NCBI GenBank assembly: GCA_019426215.1
Contig: CM033403.1
Location: 35,908,754-35,972,753, forward strand
Origin: Buddleja alternifolia
Lineage: Eukaryota > Streptophyta > Magnoliopsida > Lamiales > Scrophulariaceae
Direction: 5' to 3'
DNA: 64,000 nt
Each line of letters starts with the position of its first letter. Position 1 is the first letter of the stretch. Of the stretch, positions 35,132 to 46,052 are shown in pieces. The notes beneath the pieces were generated by a model that saw only the letters and a list, made by a program, of their open reading frames with translations, made no database searches and was not told the DNA's origin. The position numbers and the translations under genes were made by a program.

Positions 35132-36595
35132 TCAAAACAATGAAGAAATCCGATCATTCTGTGAACTCCCACGCAGACAAAGAACGCAACGGGTCCCGTT
35201 CCATCCAAGAAGCATACATTTACCGTTCATACGAAGAGTACAACTCCTCCAGCACGGAGTATCTCTAATCAGCAAGCTTGCTTGATGCATTGATGGCTGA
35301 CTCAACTCTGTTTCCACTATACCGAATCTTGCAAAATATTCCCTCCAAAAATCAATCTTACAACACTTCATAAAATTCTCATCATCATCGGCCATAACAC
35401 CGTACTTTATTATCTCCTGAAAATAGACCTCCTCTATTATCTTCCTACACTGATCGTCCCGTTCAAGGCAATCCCCGAGACTATCAAACATTGCACTACA
35501 AAGAAAGAGCGCCTCATGAAACCGGTTAACGAAATCTGATCCGTTGATATTAGCCTCTACTTCATCTACAACCATTAGATGAGGATTGAGATTCTTAATC
35601 CCTTTTATTAAAGCTTCTATGTTCTTAGGACAAGCTGATAAACATGTTAGAGTGGACACTAAGTAAACAATAACAGCTTCACCAGCTTCTAACTCAAACA
35701 TATCTTTCTCAACCTCGTTTATTTCTGAGTGTAATGTTTTGAATATAAAAGGCAAGTTCATAGACTCTGCAAAAGACGAAAGCAATTTACCTGTTTCTTC
35801 GATATTGTCTTTAGGCGTGCAAACCGCTGTAATCTTGAGCTGCTCAAGTGGGCATTTTTTTCGATTAGCAAGAGCATGCATCATAACTATCCAATGTGAC
35901 CATAATTTTATTCCAATATCAATAAAATGAACTCTTTTAGCTGATATCACACTGTCTAAAATAGTTTGAACCGCGCTAAAATGTGCGATTTGACTGAAGG
36001 GGAGCTTTTGTTCACATGTATGTATAGCAGCTTTTAAATCTACTAATGCTTCATCTAAATCAACATGTACCACTTCTCTCTCAAGATCAATTTTACCCTT
36101 TTCTGAGTCAATTCTTTCTCTTAAATCCCGCGCAAAACACGTGACGACTCTCTCAATAGGATGATCATCACCATGAGAAGTCAAAAGAACAGAACTAAGC
36201 AATTTTTCAGCTGCCTCATAATCTTGGTGGGAAAACTTTTCAGCAGCCTTTAGCAGACATAAAGCAAGTTTCAAAAGCTTTTCATGATTATGATCACATC
36301 TTGAATCAAATCCAAAACGGCTCGTAAGATTCGAAAATTTACCTGCCTTTTGAGAGTTAGGCTGATTTAATTCCTCTTTTGCCATTCTCAAGATGCTGTC
36401 AGCTGATAATACTTGAGAACTCGAGGAATTGCTTTCTGTTTCTGAATTTAGCCTCGTTTCGAAAAGCTTAAGCTGGATTGGTTTATTACCGTCTCTCAAA
36501 CGCTTCTTTTGGGTCCCATACTTGTTAAGAATCTCAAATGAAGCATTCAAATTGCATGAACTTCCTTCTTTCTTAGATTCAAGATGATAAGACAT
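35132..36595 (-). CDS. GRAS-domain protein with a frameshifted C-terminus
   Basis: 487 codons read as an open frame, intronless. The protein opens MSYHLESKKEG, has the family's FEILNKYGTQKKRLR element, then a GRAS domain: leucine-rich region, VHFIDIG (VHIID motif), LKITAVCTPKDNIEETGK, a PFYRE-like region and FWREYFARFGIVE. The end should read ...PLRSLSAWEFTE-stop, as in the paralogues, but one base is missing near 35190 (ggacccGttgcg versus ggacccCtttgcg). The frame then runs into 17 unrelated residues and the SAW tryptophan is lost. It also starts about 17 residues downstream of its paralogues because a TAA lies in the old N-terminus. GRAS proteins are plant nuclear regulators. This copy is probably impaired, or the missing base is a sequencing error. 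Confidence 0.8.
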   Translation of the reverse strand: MSYHLESKKEGSSCNLNASFEILNKYGTQKKRLRDGNKPIQLKLFETRLNSETESNSSSSQVLSADSILRMAKEELNQPNSQKAGKFSNLTSRFGFDSRCDHNHEKLLKLALCLLKAAEKFSHQDYEAAEKLLSSVLLTSHGDDHPIERVVTCFARDLRERIDSEKGKIDLEREVVHVDLDEALVDLKAAIHTCEQKLPFSQIAHFSAVQTILDSVISAKRVHFIDIGIKLWSHWIVMMHALANRKKCPLEQLKITAVCTPKDNIEETGKLLSSFAESMNLPFIFKTLHSEINEVEKDMFELEAGEAVIVYLVSTLTCLSACPKNIEALIKGIKNLNPHLMVVDEVEANINGSDFVNRFHEALFLCSAMFDSLGDCLERDDQCRKIIEEVYFQEIIKYGVMADDDENFMKCCKIDFWREYFARFGIVETELSQPSMHQASLLIRDTPCWRSCTLRMNGKCMLLGWNGTRCVLCLRGSSQNDRISSLF

Positions 36596-37271
36596 AGTTA
36601 GTGGAATCTCATCGTTGCGAGTGGCTTATTGCAGGTTGGAATAGTATAATTTTAACAAAAACCTTGGAATATATTTGTAACAAGAGCAAGAACCGTCTTA
36701 AGGAGATTCTCTCATAATAACAAAAAAATGTCATCTTTTATGTGCCATTAGCTATATCTGGAAAAGAACGAATGAAGAAGCCAAAAGTAACGGCCTCTTT
36801 CATTTGTACCGTTCTTTCACTGCCAATATTCTTTACAGACGAAGACTTGATACATAAGCAAACGCTGAAATCAAGGAAGATTTCCTCCTAGGGTGATTAT
36901 ATTGATAAATACACTCTTATCTATCATCTATCAATGAAATAAAGCATTTGCCCCTGTGAGGCTGTGACCAGCTGCTAGAGCAGTAACTGATCATTTTACC
37001 CCCTTAAACGTTGCTAACTCGTCTTTTCAACAAGAAATTATGGCTTGAACCGACTATCTTCCAAGCTAATACTGAGGATACATTTCGTTTTTGGATTTTG
37101 GTGAGAAAAATGAAAGAAATATGAGAATGATCAAAAAATAAAACACGAAGTACTATCATTTGAGGCCACTAGAACATTCTTCTTTTCCTCGGCAAAATCC
37201 AATAACCAAACACAGCCTAAGAAAATTCTTCTGTTCCATGAGACATTTCGTATCACAACAAGGTTGTTCAC
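36596..37271. other. shared promoter region of two divergent GRAS genes
   Basis: The minus-strand gene starts at 36595 and the plus-strand gene at 37932, so about 1.3 kb serves both directions. No conserved regulatory box could be named. The right part is taken up by the hexanucleotide microsatellite. Confidence 0.4.
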
Positions 37272-37592
37272 AATAATAATACTAATAACAAGAACAATAA
37301 TAACAATAACAACAAGAACAATAATAACAATAACAATAATAACAATAACAATAACAATAATAACAATAATAATAATAATAACAATAACAATAACAATAAC
37401 AATAACAATAACAATAACAATAACAATAACAATAACAATAACAATAATAACAATAACAATAACAATAACAATAACAATAACAATAACAATAACAATAACA
37501 ATAACAATAACAATAACAATAACAATAATAACAATAACAATAACAATAACAATAATAATATGTAAAATAATAATAATAATAATATGTAAAAT
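37272..37592. repeat. (AATAAC)n microsatellite, about 320 bp
   Basis: About fifty hexamers of AATAAC, with interspersed AAT and AAC trinucleotides, and almost uninterrupted from 37378 to 37550. Reading it in any frame gives poly-Leu, poly-Ile/Thr or poly-Tyr/Cys strings, which are artefacts. It lies between the two divergently transcribed GRAS genes. Confidence 0.97.
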
Positions 37593-37931
37593 GATGTAGC
37601 AATGCCGGCTGCCGCTGTGGTAGCCAACCATGGAATAAAGACAAGAGCAAATGACAATCAAAATCTGTCTACATGCTATAAAGGTCACTTTTGACAATTA
37701 ATCTTCTGGCATATAATTCCACCTAATGTGTATATATATATATATATGGCCTGTGTGATATATAAATATTAGTATTACGGTATATGTCACTGAATTCATC
37801 ATCACTTGTCTTTTTATGTGTTGCTATATAAGTATTATATAAAGAAGGCATTTTGCATTTAGAACAAAAAATCCATCAAATACTCTGAGAATTCAAAATA
37901 TTTGAGTAAAAAAATTGGAAACTATTTTATC

Positions 37932-39512
37932 ATGGTGGAGCTATGTCTGGACAACAATTCATCGTGTTCGACACATGGAATGTTTGAGGAGCACGAAAAC
38001 TTCACAACCGAGCAAGAACAGCTATTGCTAGCTCAATTTGCATCAATAGATGATTTATATTTTGATATTTTATCTCTACCATTTCAATCTTGTGAGGAGG
38101 AGATTTCTAGCATCCTTAATTCAGAATCTCATGATTCAGAAGGAACACGACACGTATTGTTTCCTCAATCTTCCCTTGAGATTCTAAACAAGCACAAAAA
38201 CAGATTCAGAAGATTAAACGGGAAAAAGATAGCCATTGGATCTCCTGTATATCAACAAACGAGATCATCGACTAATAACATCATTCATTTTGCTGCAGAA
38301 AAATTCGTCGAGCCGACTTCCCAGCTTTCTGTTCTAAGTGATCCATATGCAAGTTCACTTTTAGAAGACTTCTCTGATGAGGATTCTAAAAATGTTCAAC
38401 TTGTTATGTATCTTTTATCTTCGGCTGAGAAAGTAGGCGAAAAGCATTACGATAGAGCTATGAAGCTTCTCAACATGTGTGAAAAGTTAAGTATAGGTAA
38501 AAATAACTCTGTTCAAAGATTAGTCTACTATTTCACCGAGGCCCTTTACGAGAAGATCGACAGGGAAACCGGAAGAATTACACCAAAGGGATTGGGAAAT
38601 AAACAGTTTCTTGATGAAGACTTATTGATGACTCCAAATCCAACCATACTTGCATTTCATGAACTTGTACCTCTCTCTCATGTTACTAAGTTTGCTGGAA
38701 TTCAAGCCATAATCGAACGTGTGGCAGAGGCAAAAAAGGTTCATATAATCGACTTTGATATATGTACCGGGGTTCAGTTCACAATCTTGATGCAAGCTCT
38801 TGAAGGCCAGCTTGATCATCTAAAGATAACTGCAGTTGGAATTAAATCCAAAAAGGGAATAATTGAAGAAACGGGTAAACGGTTAGAAAATTTTGCAAAT
38901 TCCTTGAATTTGAGCTTCTCTTTTAATTTAATTATGGTATCAGATATCTTGGAACTCAACGAAAGCCGTTTTGAGCTAGATGAAGATGAAACAATTGCAG
39001 TTTATGCAGCATATGTGTTCAAGAATATGATTGGAGAGCCCGACCGGCTTGAACATTTGATGAAAATGATCAAAATTATAAATCCTTGTATAATGGTTGT
39101 TACTGAAGCTGAGGCAACTGATAATTCTCCAGTTTTTGTCGACCGTTTTGTCGAAGCTCTTTTCTTCTACGGTGCGTTTTTTGATTCGATGGAAGATTGC
39201 ATGAAGAATGATGAGTTAAACAGACAAATTGCTGAAGAAAGAATATTTAGTCCTGCTATAAGGAATATTGTGGCAGCTGAGGGAGACGAAAGGAAGATAC
39301 GACATGTTAGTATAGACGTTTGGAGGGCGTTTTTCGCACGGTTTGGTATGAGAGAGGTGGAATTAAGCATGTCGTCTACGTATCAAGCGAATTTGGTACT
39401 TGAGAGTTTTACTTGTGGTGGTTCATGTACTCTTGATACTAATGGGAAGTCACTCATTATTGGTTGGAAGGGAACATCTCTTAATTCTCTTTCTGCTTGG
39501 AGATTTCAATGA
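37932..39512 (+). CDS. GRAS-domain transcriptional regulator (RGL-like, no DELLA motif)
   Basis: An intronless gene of 526 residues, intact. The ATG at 37932 (MVELCLDNNS) is used; a longer reading would need a TTG. A divergent acidic N-terminus (FASIDDLYFDILSLPFQ) precedes the family element SLEILNKHKNRFRRLN and the GRAS domain: leucine heptads, VHIIDFDICTGVQ (VHIID), leucine repeat 2, the PFYRE region (FVDRFVEALFFYGAFFDSME) and SAW (IIGWKGTSLNSLSAWRF). Relatives are often labelled DELLA RGL-like in dicot genomes, but neither a DELLA nor a VHYNP motif is present, so gibberellin-dependent degradation is not expected. TATATAA boxes at about 37825-37843 fit the start. It is the closest intact paralogue of the intron-bearing gene at 52.3-55.2 kb. 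Confidence 0.92.
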   Translation: MVELCLDNNSSCSTHGMFEEHENFTTEQEQLLLAQFASIDDLYFDILSLPFQSCEEEISSILNSESHDSEGTRHVLFPQSSLEILNKHKNRFRRLNGKKIAIGSPVYQQTRSSTNNIIHFAAEKFVEPTSQLSVLSDPYASSLLEDFSDEDSKNVQLVMYLLSSAEKVGEKHYDRAMKLLNMCEKLSIGKNNSVQRLVYYFTEALYEKIDRETGRITPKGLGNKQFLDEDLLMTPNPTILAFHELVPLSHVTKFAGIQAIIERVAEAKKVHIIDFDICTGVQFTILMQALEGQLDHLKITAVGIKSKKGIIEETGKRLENFANSLNLSFSFNLIMVSDILELNESRFELDEDETIAVYAAYVFKNMIGEPDRLEHLMKMIKIINPCIMVVTEAEATDNSPVFVDRFVEALFFYGAFFDSMEDCMKNDELNRQIAEERIFSPAIRNIVAAEGDERKIRHVSIDVWRAFFARFGMREVELSMSSTYQANLVLESFTCGGSCTLDTNGKSLIIGWKGTSLNSLSAWRFQ

Positions 39513-39989
39513 GAAGTTGCTAAAAAGTGTTGCAAAAACCGAGTTTCTATGTGAAATATTATTTCTACTGTCATGTAATTCATCTTTTCTGCTACGTTTG
39601 CTGGAGATTTATCGACATCAATTGCACCACTGTCAAATTCATGTAGTTATATGTTGCCGTAAGGCGATCCATCATGTACAATCGTTGTTTATGTTTAGTT
39701 GAACCAAAAGACACTTCTAGTTAGATTTCTTCGCGACCGAAAAGCTAGCGCGATAAAGGAGCATTGTTTACACTATAAAATAATTTGGGCTGTCGAATTA
39801 CAAAACCCAAAGAGCCCAAATTGTAGGCATTCGAAAAGAAAGAAATTAGGTCCACAAATATATAAGACAAGACCCATTAAATCCAGAAAATGGTGTAATG
39901 TAGAAGTAGCTCATAGCGTAATTTAGGAGTAGCGGACCTAGCGGTAGTGTAATCTAATCTGCTTTTAAGATGCATATCTATATTTGCGT

Positions 39990-40520
39990 GTAATCCTCGA
40001 TCAAAGACTCTCATGGAGGTATAAATTACCCTTTTTTCAGATTGAAGTATTTGATAGGTTAATTTTATCTTGACTTAATTTTTCGTTCACCATTCTCATA
40101 TTCGAAATGAACGACTAAGAATTCAATTTAACTACCAAATAGCGTATCGAACGCAGGGGTTGAGAGGTAATCCTCGATCGAAGACTCTGATGAAGATATA
40201 AATTATCCTTTTTTTAGATTTAAGTATTTGATAGGTTAATTTTATCTTGACTTGAGTTGTTCGATTCACTGTTTTTCATACTCGAAATCAATAATTAAGT
40301 GTGGTACGCGATTGGGGATCAATATGGAGGTATAATATTTATCGCTTTATCAGATTTAAGTATTTGGTAGATAAATTTATATCTGGACTTGTATCTTCCT
40401 CTCTTATCCATTTTCATTAATTGCGGTCTGAACAACAATTTTAAACAACACATTGAAGTATTAAAGTCTGAACCACCGTCTAGCGTATCGAATTCGAACG
40501 CGGGGGTTGCTAGATAATTC
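39990..40520. repeat. imperfect ~180-bp tandem repeats
   Basis: 'taatcctcgatcaaagactctcatgg' (39991) returns as 'taatcctcgatcgaagactctgatga' at 40169, and a third related block starts near 40312. Each is followed by 'gataggttaattttatcttgact'-like sequence. 'tagcgtatcgaacgc' (40140) and 'tagcgtatcgaattcgaacgc' (40480) also match. These are intergenic, between GRAS genes. Confidence 0.7.
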
Positions 40521-41949
40521 TAAGTGAAGAATTATCACGAGACTTGAGTTAATCAAATTAGCTCTTTCTTATTCAATTTGTTTTTATCCAGAAACAAACA
40601 TATATTTATAGTTATACATAGGACTATGCTATATATTATTGAGAATGCTTAACAAAGAACTATTGCAATGTAAGGAGAGTGTGTGCCTAAATCAAGATTA
40701 TACACTTTCGTACATGAATAAAAACACGAAGATTTATACATCATATTGATTAGAAAGAAGAACTTTGGCTCAAAGATGATGACTTTCTCATTATCATGTT
40801 AATCTGTTGGGAACGAATCAAGCAAGATAAGTAAAAATTAAAAGAAATTATTTCACACTTAAAACACGTACGAGACAAGATTTATGCCATTGTAAATGAG
40901 TGTATGTACAATACAAATCAGAGAAACATGTCTATCTATAACTAAGAAGTAGGACTAAGAGTAAAAGCTCTAAGGTCACACGTATTGCTATAAAATGACC
41001 AAAATACCCTTGCTAAAGTAGCCAAATAAAAAACTCTGCTATGTTTACTATACTCTCTTTAATCAAATTTGATACTTCAACTAATAAAATGTTGACTTAC
41101 AATGAATTTGTTCTTCGACTACTATACTTTATTAGACTTCACAACTCCTTCATAATCTGCACTATTTTCATTTCTCTATAATCTTTCTCTAAATTTTTCC
41201 ACTTTTTATTCTTTCTCTCTATAGAGAAATTATACATGTGAGTTCTCTGATAACTTACCTTCTTAAAAAAGTTTTCCCTCCATATACAAACAAAAACATC
41301 TCTTTACATGATATAATATATCCTTTTGTGATACATCTATTGTGTATATATATATATATATATAATTACACTCAGCATCCTAAGGTATTGCAAAATTACA
41401 AAAAACATCTCCTAGTTCAATAAATTTGACTATTATACCCCTGATCCAATTGGAATCAATTTTCCCGCCTATTTTTTGCTTCCTTTTTGGACTGTTTGAT
41501 TTAATGGATCCAATGGTGTAGATTGGATCTTATATCTTATCTAATATAGGGTGTGTATTAGATCTTGACCCTATATATATACTCTAATCTGTAATGAGGC
41601 AGGCAGCTGTTAGAATCTATCTATCAACATAATCATCATAAAGAGGAATATTTCCTTGCTTTCAGAGTCCGCTTACGTATCAGTCTTATCATAACTAATA
41701 CGTAAGCGATCATAATTTCATCTATAATAAGTCATAACTAATGCGGCCCTAAGACTCTTATGACTTATTATAGAAGAATATATCAATTCGGCAGTGAAAG
41801 AAAAAGCTACAACAGAAACGTTCAATATTTTGTCACCACTTCGTTTATTTCCAGATACAGCTAATTACCAAATGAAAAGATGAAATTTTTCTTCATATTA
41901 AGATCATTTCTCCTCAAATTTTGTTGATAAATTATACCAAATTATATTG
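40521..41949. other. intergenic DNA upstream of the GRAS gene at 41.95 kb
   Basis: Apart from a (TA)n run near 41345 and short stretches resembling the other GRAS 5' flanks (for example gaaagaaaaagctac around 41797), nothing specific was recognised. Confidence 0.4.
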
Positions 41950-43407
41950 ATGGAAATGGCACCACACGCTGCAGAATGCGATCAGAATGATGAGCTTCGA
42001 CTTACCATCTCTTGTAAAGCTAAGAAAGCAGTTGCATGCAGTTTGAATTTGCCATTTGAAATTCTGAACAAGTATGGGAGCCAAAAGCGTTTGAGGAGCG
42101 GTAAACGAATCGAAATGAAACATTTTCAAATGAAGAGATCTAACGGGCCGAGGTCAGAGATAAAAGGCGATAATACCTCAAGTTCTCAAGTATTATCTGC
42201 TAGCTGCATCGTGAGAATGGCGAAAACGGAGCTAATCCAGTTCAAGAATCGAAAAACGGATGATTTTTCGAATCTTTCGAATAATTTGAAACTTTCGCTG
42301 TCTTTGCTTGATGCTGCCGAGAAATTTTCACGCCAAGAGTATGATGAAGCTGAAAAATTGCTAAATTTTGTTCTTTTGGATTCTCATGCTGATGATCATC
42401 CGATTACGAGAGTTGTCGCGTTTTTCGCTCGTGATCTAAGAGAAAGAATTGATTCAGAAACAGGGAAACTTGATCTTGAGAGAGAAGTAGCACATGTGGA
42501 TATGGATAAAGCTTTAATAGATCTAAAAGATGCTATACATACATGTGAACAAAAACTCCCCTTCAATCAAATCGCACTTTTTACCGGCATTCAAACTATT
42601 TTAGACAGTGTGGGATCAGCTAAAAGAATCCATTTCATCGATATTGGTCAAAAACTCGGCTCACACTGGATAGTTATGATGCATGCTCTTGCTAATAGAA
42701 AAGATTGCCCAATTGAACAACTAAAGATTACCGCGGTTTGCACGCCTAAAGACGATATTGAAGAATGTGGTAAATTGCTGTCATCTTTTGCTGAGTCTAT
42801 GAACTTGCCCTTTATATTCAAAATATTGCACTCAGAAATGTATGAGCTTGAGAAAGATATGTTCGAGTTGGAGAAGGACGAAGCATTGGCTGTTTACTTG
42901 GTTTTCTCTCTGATAACGTTATCGGCTTCTCCTAAGAATGTAGACTCGTTAATAAAAGGGATTAAGAACCTTAATCCTCATATAATGGTTGTGAATGAAA
43001 TAGAGGTGAATATCAATGGATCAGATTTCATCGACCGGTTTCATGAGTCACTATTTCTTTGTAGTGCAATGTTTGATCATCTCGAGGATTACCTCGAACG
43101 GGATAATCAATGTAGGAAGATAATGGAGAAGATTTACTTTCAGGCGATAATTAAAAACAGTGTTATGACCGATGATGAAGAGAGTTTTAAGCAATGTTGT
43201 AAGATTGATTTCTGGAGGGAATATTTTGCAAGATTCGGAATAGTGGAAACAGAGCTGAGTCAGTCATCTATGTATCAAGCAAGCATGCTGATTAGAGAAT
43301 CTGGTTGCTCGAGCCGTTTTACTTTGAGTATGAACGAGAAATGTATGCTTCTCGGGTGGAACGGGACCCCTTTACGGTCTTTGTCTGCTTGGAAGTTCAC
43401 AGCATGA
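41950..43407 (+). CDS. GRAS-domain protein, intact tandem copy
   Basis: 485 residues from the ATG at 41950 (MEMAPHAAEC), no intron. The order is: short N-terminus; FEILNKYGSQKRLRSG; leucine repeat 1 with LLDAAEKFSRQEYDEAEKLL; IHFIDIGQKLGSHW (a VHIID variant in which the second half is not the usual Q-W-P/T pattern); LKITAVCTPKDDIE; PFYRE-like segment (FIDRFHESLFLCSAMFDHLE); and SAW, GWNGTPLRSLSAWKF. It is the reference copy for the array because all motifs are present and in frame. The family is known for protein-protein control of transcription in development; a precise role cannot be assigned. Its 5' and 3' flanks are also duplicated with the next copies. Confidence 0.9.
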   Translation: MEMAPHAAECDQNDELRLTISCKAKKAVACSLNLPFEILNKYGSQKRLRSGKRIEMKHFQMKRSNGPRSEIKGDNTSSSQVLSASCIVRMAKTELIQFKNRKTDDFSNLSNNLKLSLSLLDAAEKFSRQEYDEAEKLLNFVLLDSHADDHPITRVVAFFARDLRERIDSETGKLDLEREVAHVDMDKALIDLKDAIHTCEQKLPFNQIALFTGIQTILDSVGSAKRIHFIDIGQKLGSHWIVMMHALANRKDCPIEQLKITAVCTPKDDIEECGKLLSSFAESMNLPFIFKILHSEMYELEKDMFELEKDEALAVYLVFSLITLSASPKNVDSLIKGIKNLNPHIMVVNEIEVNINGSDFIDRFHESLFLCSAMFDHLEDYLERDNQCRKIMEKIYFQAIIKNSVMTDDEESFKQCCKIDFWREYFARFGIVETELSQSSMYQASMLIRESGCSSRFTLSMNEKCMLLGWNGTPLRSLSAWKFTA

Positions 43408-44708
43408 CACTTGAGCATAGTGCAAGATCTTGTAAAAAAGTAATTTAAATGTGGTATGCTTGTTTCATGGATGATATGTAAGATTTAGTAGCCTATGTAA
43501 ACTTAATGTTGTCGATTATAATCCTTGCAATTGCAAATCAAATCATCCCTTCTGTGCATTTCTCATAAATTTGCATGCAGCAGAACTTGTCACTCACGCT
43601 TTCACGCAGATTGTAAATTTTTCGATAAAGTTGTGGAGTGTGATAAAAGGATAATATTTAACTTTAGAAGAACTAAATCACCAGAAAACGACATTTATTC
43701 GTTGAAGAACCAAGCATGATAATTCAGTGCTCATACATGGTATACAATTGCCTAACATCACTAAAAGGAATGATGGCTAATTGTATGCATTAAGTTTAGA
43801 TACACATTAAACAATATTCACTCTATTAATTTTTTTCTTTTAAATTTTCCCAAGAATTGTGTCTTGATTTTTCACATGATTTGAGCATTGAATTTATCTT
43901 ATCACCGAAGTAGTGGATCCAAATAGACTGGCCAGTCTATCTATATATAGTTACTGTGGAAAAGGATGTTTTGGTCATTTCACAGTAGACACTAGCCCTT
44001 GTTTTCAAAATACTGTTGACCGTGAACATACACATTATATCACCTGTATAATCAATGTCTGCGTGGAAATACCAAGACAATCAGCCAATGATATATGCTC
44101 TTGTTTAAATTCTGTATGTTTTTATGATAAATACTGACTTGTGCAACTTTTTTTTATGTGAGTTGAATTAGTATGTGAATTAGTATGCACGAGACTATAT
44201 TATGTATCATTGAGAATGCATTGCAAAAATCTATTCTGCCCTCATTGAGATAATCTGATCGGGTGCATTCTTCGGTTTATGTTCTGGTCCGTGTGTAAAA
44301 AAAAACGGAGATTTTTATATCGATCAGATAGAAAAACATTCTTAAAGATGATCACTTTCTCTCTACTATCTTTTAATAATGTTCTTTTGTGGCTGCACAT
44401 CATTGGACATATCCTCTACTCTGTAACGAGGAATTTTATGTGATTTCGCTGCCTTCTTATTTATCGTGTCTTATTCGATAAGAGAATATCGGCAATGAAA
44501 GAAAGCTACGTAAGAAAAAGGCCGTTGGCAGTTAATGACACATGAGATTGATGAAAACTTTGTTCATAGGAGAGAATCTTCTTCTGACAGTTATTGTTCT
44601 TGTTTAGGTACTTTACTTGGTTTTTGTCAAATTTATACTATGTACCAGGACTTATACTGGAACATAGGGGACAGCAAAAATAAATCTACAATAAAACATT
44701 GAAACGAA
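43408..44708. other. duplicated intergenic spacer of the GRAS array
   Basis: This spacer (3' flank, then promoter) matches 46250-47682 over most of its length, for example 'ggatccaaatagactgg', 'gataatctgatcgggtgcattc' and 'ggccgttg(g/a)cag'. The array therefore grew by duplication of a unit of roughly 2.8-3.0 kb. No gene is present. Confidence 0.7.
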
Positions 44709-46052
44709 ATGACACCACACTCTGCAGAAGCCATTCTTAACAACGAGCTTCCACTAACTATGTCTTATCGTCTTGAAGCTAAGAAAGAAGTAATTCCATG
44801 CAATTTGCATGCACCATTTGAGATTTTGAACAAATATGGGAGCCAAATGAAGCGTTTGAGAGATGGTAATAAACCAATCCAACTGAAGCTTTTCGAAACG
44901 AAGCTAAACTCAGAAACAGAAAGCAATTCCTCGAGTTCTCAAGTAATATCTGCTGACAGCATCTTGAGAATGGCAAAAATGGAATTACTCCAGAAAAATA
45001 GTGGTTTTTCAAATCTTTCGAACAGTTCTGAATTTGATTCGGGTCTTGATCATAATAAAGTGAAGCTTTTGAAACTTGCTTTATGTCTGCTAAATGCTGC
45101 TGAAAAGTTTTCTCACAAAGATTATGATGAAGCTGAAAAATTGCTTAATTCTGTCGTTTTGGCTTCTCATGATGATGGCCATCCTATTGAGAGAGTTGTC
45201 ACGTGTTTTGCACGTGATTTAAAAGAAAGAATTGATTCGGAAACAGGCAAATTTGATCTTGAGAGAGAGGTAGTACACGTCGATATGGACGAAACATTAG
45301 TAGATCTAAGAACTGCTATACATACATGCGAACAAAAACTCTCCTTCAATCAAATTGCACATTTTACCGGGATCCAAACTATTTTGGACAGTGTGGGATC
45401 AGCCCAACGAATTCATTTTATCGATATTGGTAAAAAACTCGGCTCACACTGGATAGTTATGATGCATGCTCTTGCTAATCGAAAAGATTGCCCAATTGAA
45501 CAACTAAAGATTACAGCGGTTTGCACGCCTAAAGACAACATTGAAAAAAGTGGAAAACTGTTGTCATCTTTTGCGGAGTCTATGAAACTGCCCTTTATAT
45601 TCAAAATATTGCACTCAGAAATGTATGCGCTTGAGAAAGATATGTTCGAGTTGGAGAAGGACGAAGCATTGGCTGTTTACTTGGTTTACTCTCTGATAAC
45701 TTTATCGGCTTCTCCTAAGAATATAGAATCGTTAATAAAAGGGATTAAGAACCTTAATCCTCATATAATGGTTGTGAATGAAATAGAGGTGAATATCCAT
45801 GGATCAGATTTCATCAACCGGTTTCATGAGTCACTATTTCTTTGTAGTGCAATGTTTGATCATCTTGGGGATTGCCTAGAACGAGACAATCAATGTAGGA
45901 AGATAGTGGAGAAGATTTACTTTCAGGCGATAATTAAAAACGGTGTCCCACATATCTGCTCCCTGCCAACTGATGAAGAGAGTTTTAAGCAATGTTGTAA
46001 GATCCATCCGCCAACACTTTCTGGAGGGAATATTTTGCAAGATTTGGAATAG
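44709..46052 (+). CDS. GRAS-domain protein, 3' part disrupted
   Basis: The first 1,237 bases are an intact GRAS frame (MTPHSAEAILNNELPL; FEILNKYGSQMKRLR; IHFIDIGKKLGSHW; FINRFHESLFLCSAMFDHLG). At 45947 a 9-base stretch of the paralogue (tatgaccga) is replaced by 24 bases. The second such patch at about 45994 shifts the frame, so the open frame stops at 46052 after 447 residues and loses the last 60 or so, including SAW. The homologous coding sequence can still be followed in pieces to about 46263. Either the gene is a recent pseudogene or the patches are an assembly error and the gene is normal. Up to 45946 it is close to the copy at 41950 and to that at 47683. Confidence 0.75.
   Translation: MTPHSAEAILNNELPLTMSYRLEAKKEVIPCNLHAPFEILNKYGSQMKRLRDGNKPIQLKLFETKLNSETESNSSSSQVISADSILRMAKMELLQKNSGFSNLSNSSEFDSGLDHNKVKLLKLALCLLNAAEKFSHKDYDEAEKLLNSVVLASHDDGHPIERVVTCFARDLKERIDSETGKFDLEREVVHVDMDETLVDLRTAIHTCEQKLSFNQIAHFTGIQTILDSVGSAQRIHFIDIGKKLGSHWIVMMHALANRKDCPIEQLKITAVCTPKDNIEKSGKLLSSFAESMKLPFIFKILHSEMYALEKDMFELEKDEALAVYLVYSLITLSASPKNIESLIKGIKNLNPHIMVVNEIEVNIHGSDFINRFHESLFLCSAMFDHLGDCLERDNQCRKIVEKIYFQAIIKNGVPHICSLPTDEESFKQCCKIHPPTLSGGNILQDLE

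Noticed and set aside
37131..37697. Overlapping long open frames on both strands (poly-Leu, Ile-Val, Tyr-Cys strings)
   Set aside because: They are translations of the AATAAC microsatellite in different frames, with no signal of a real gene.
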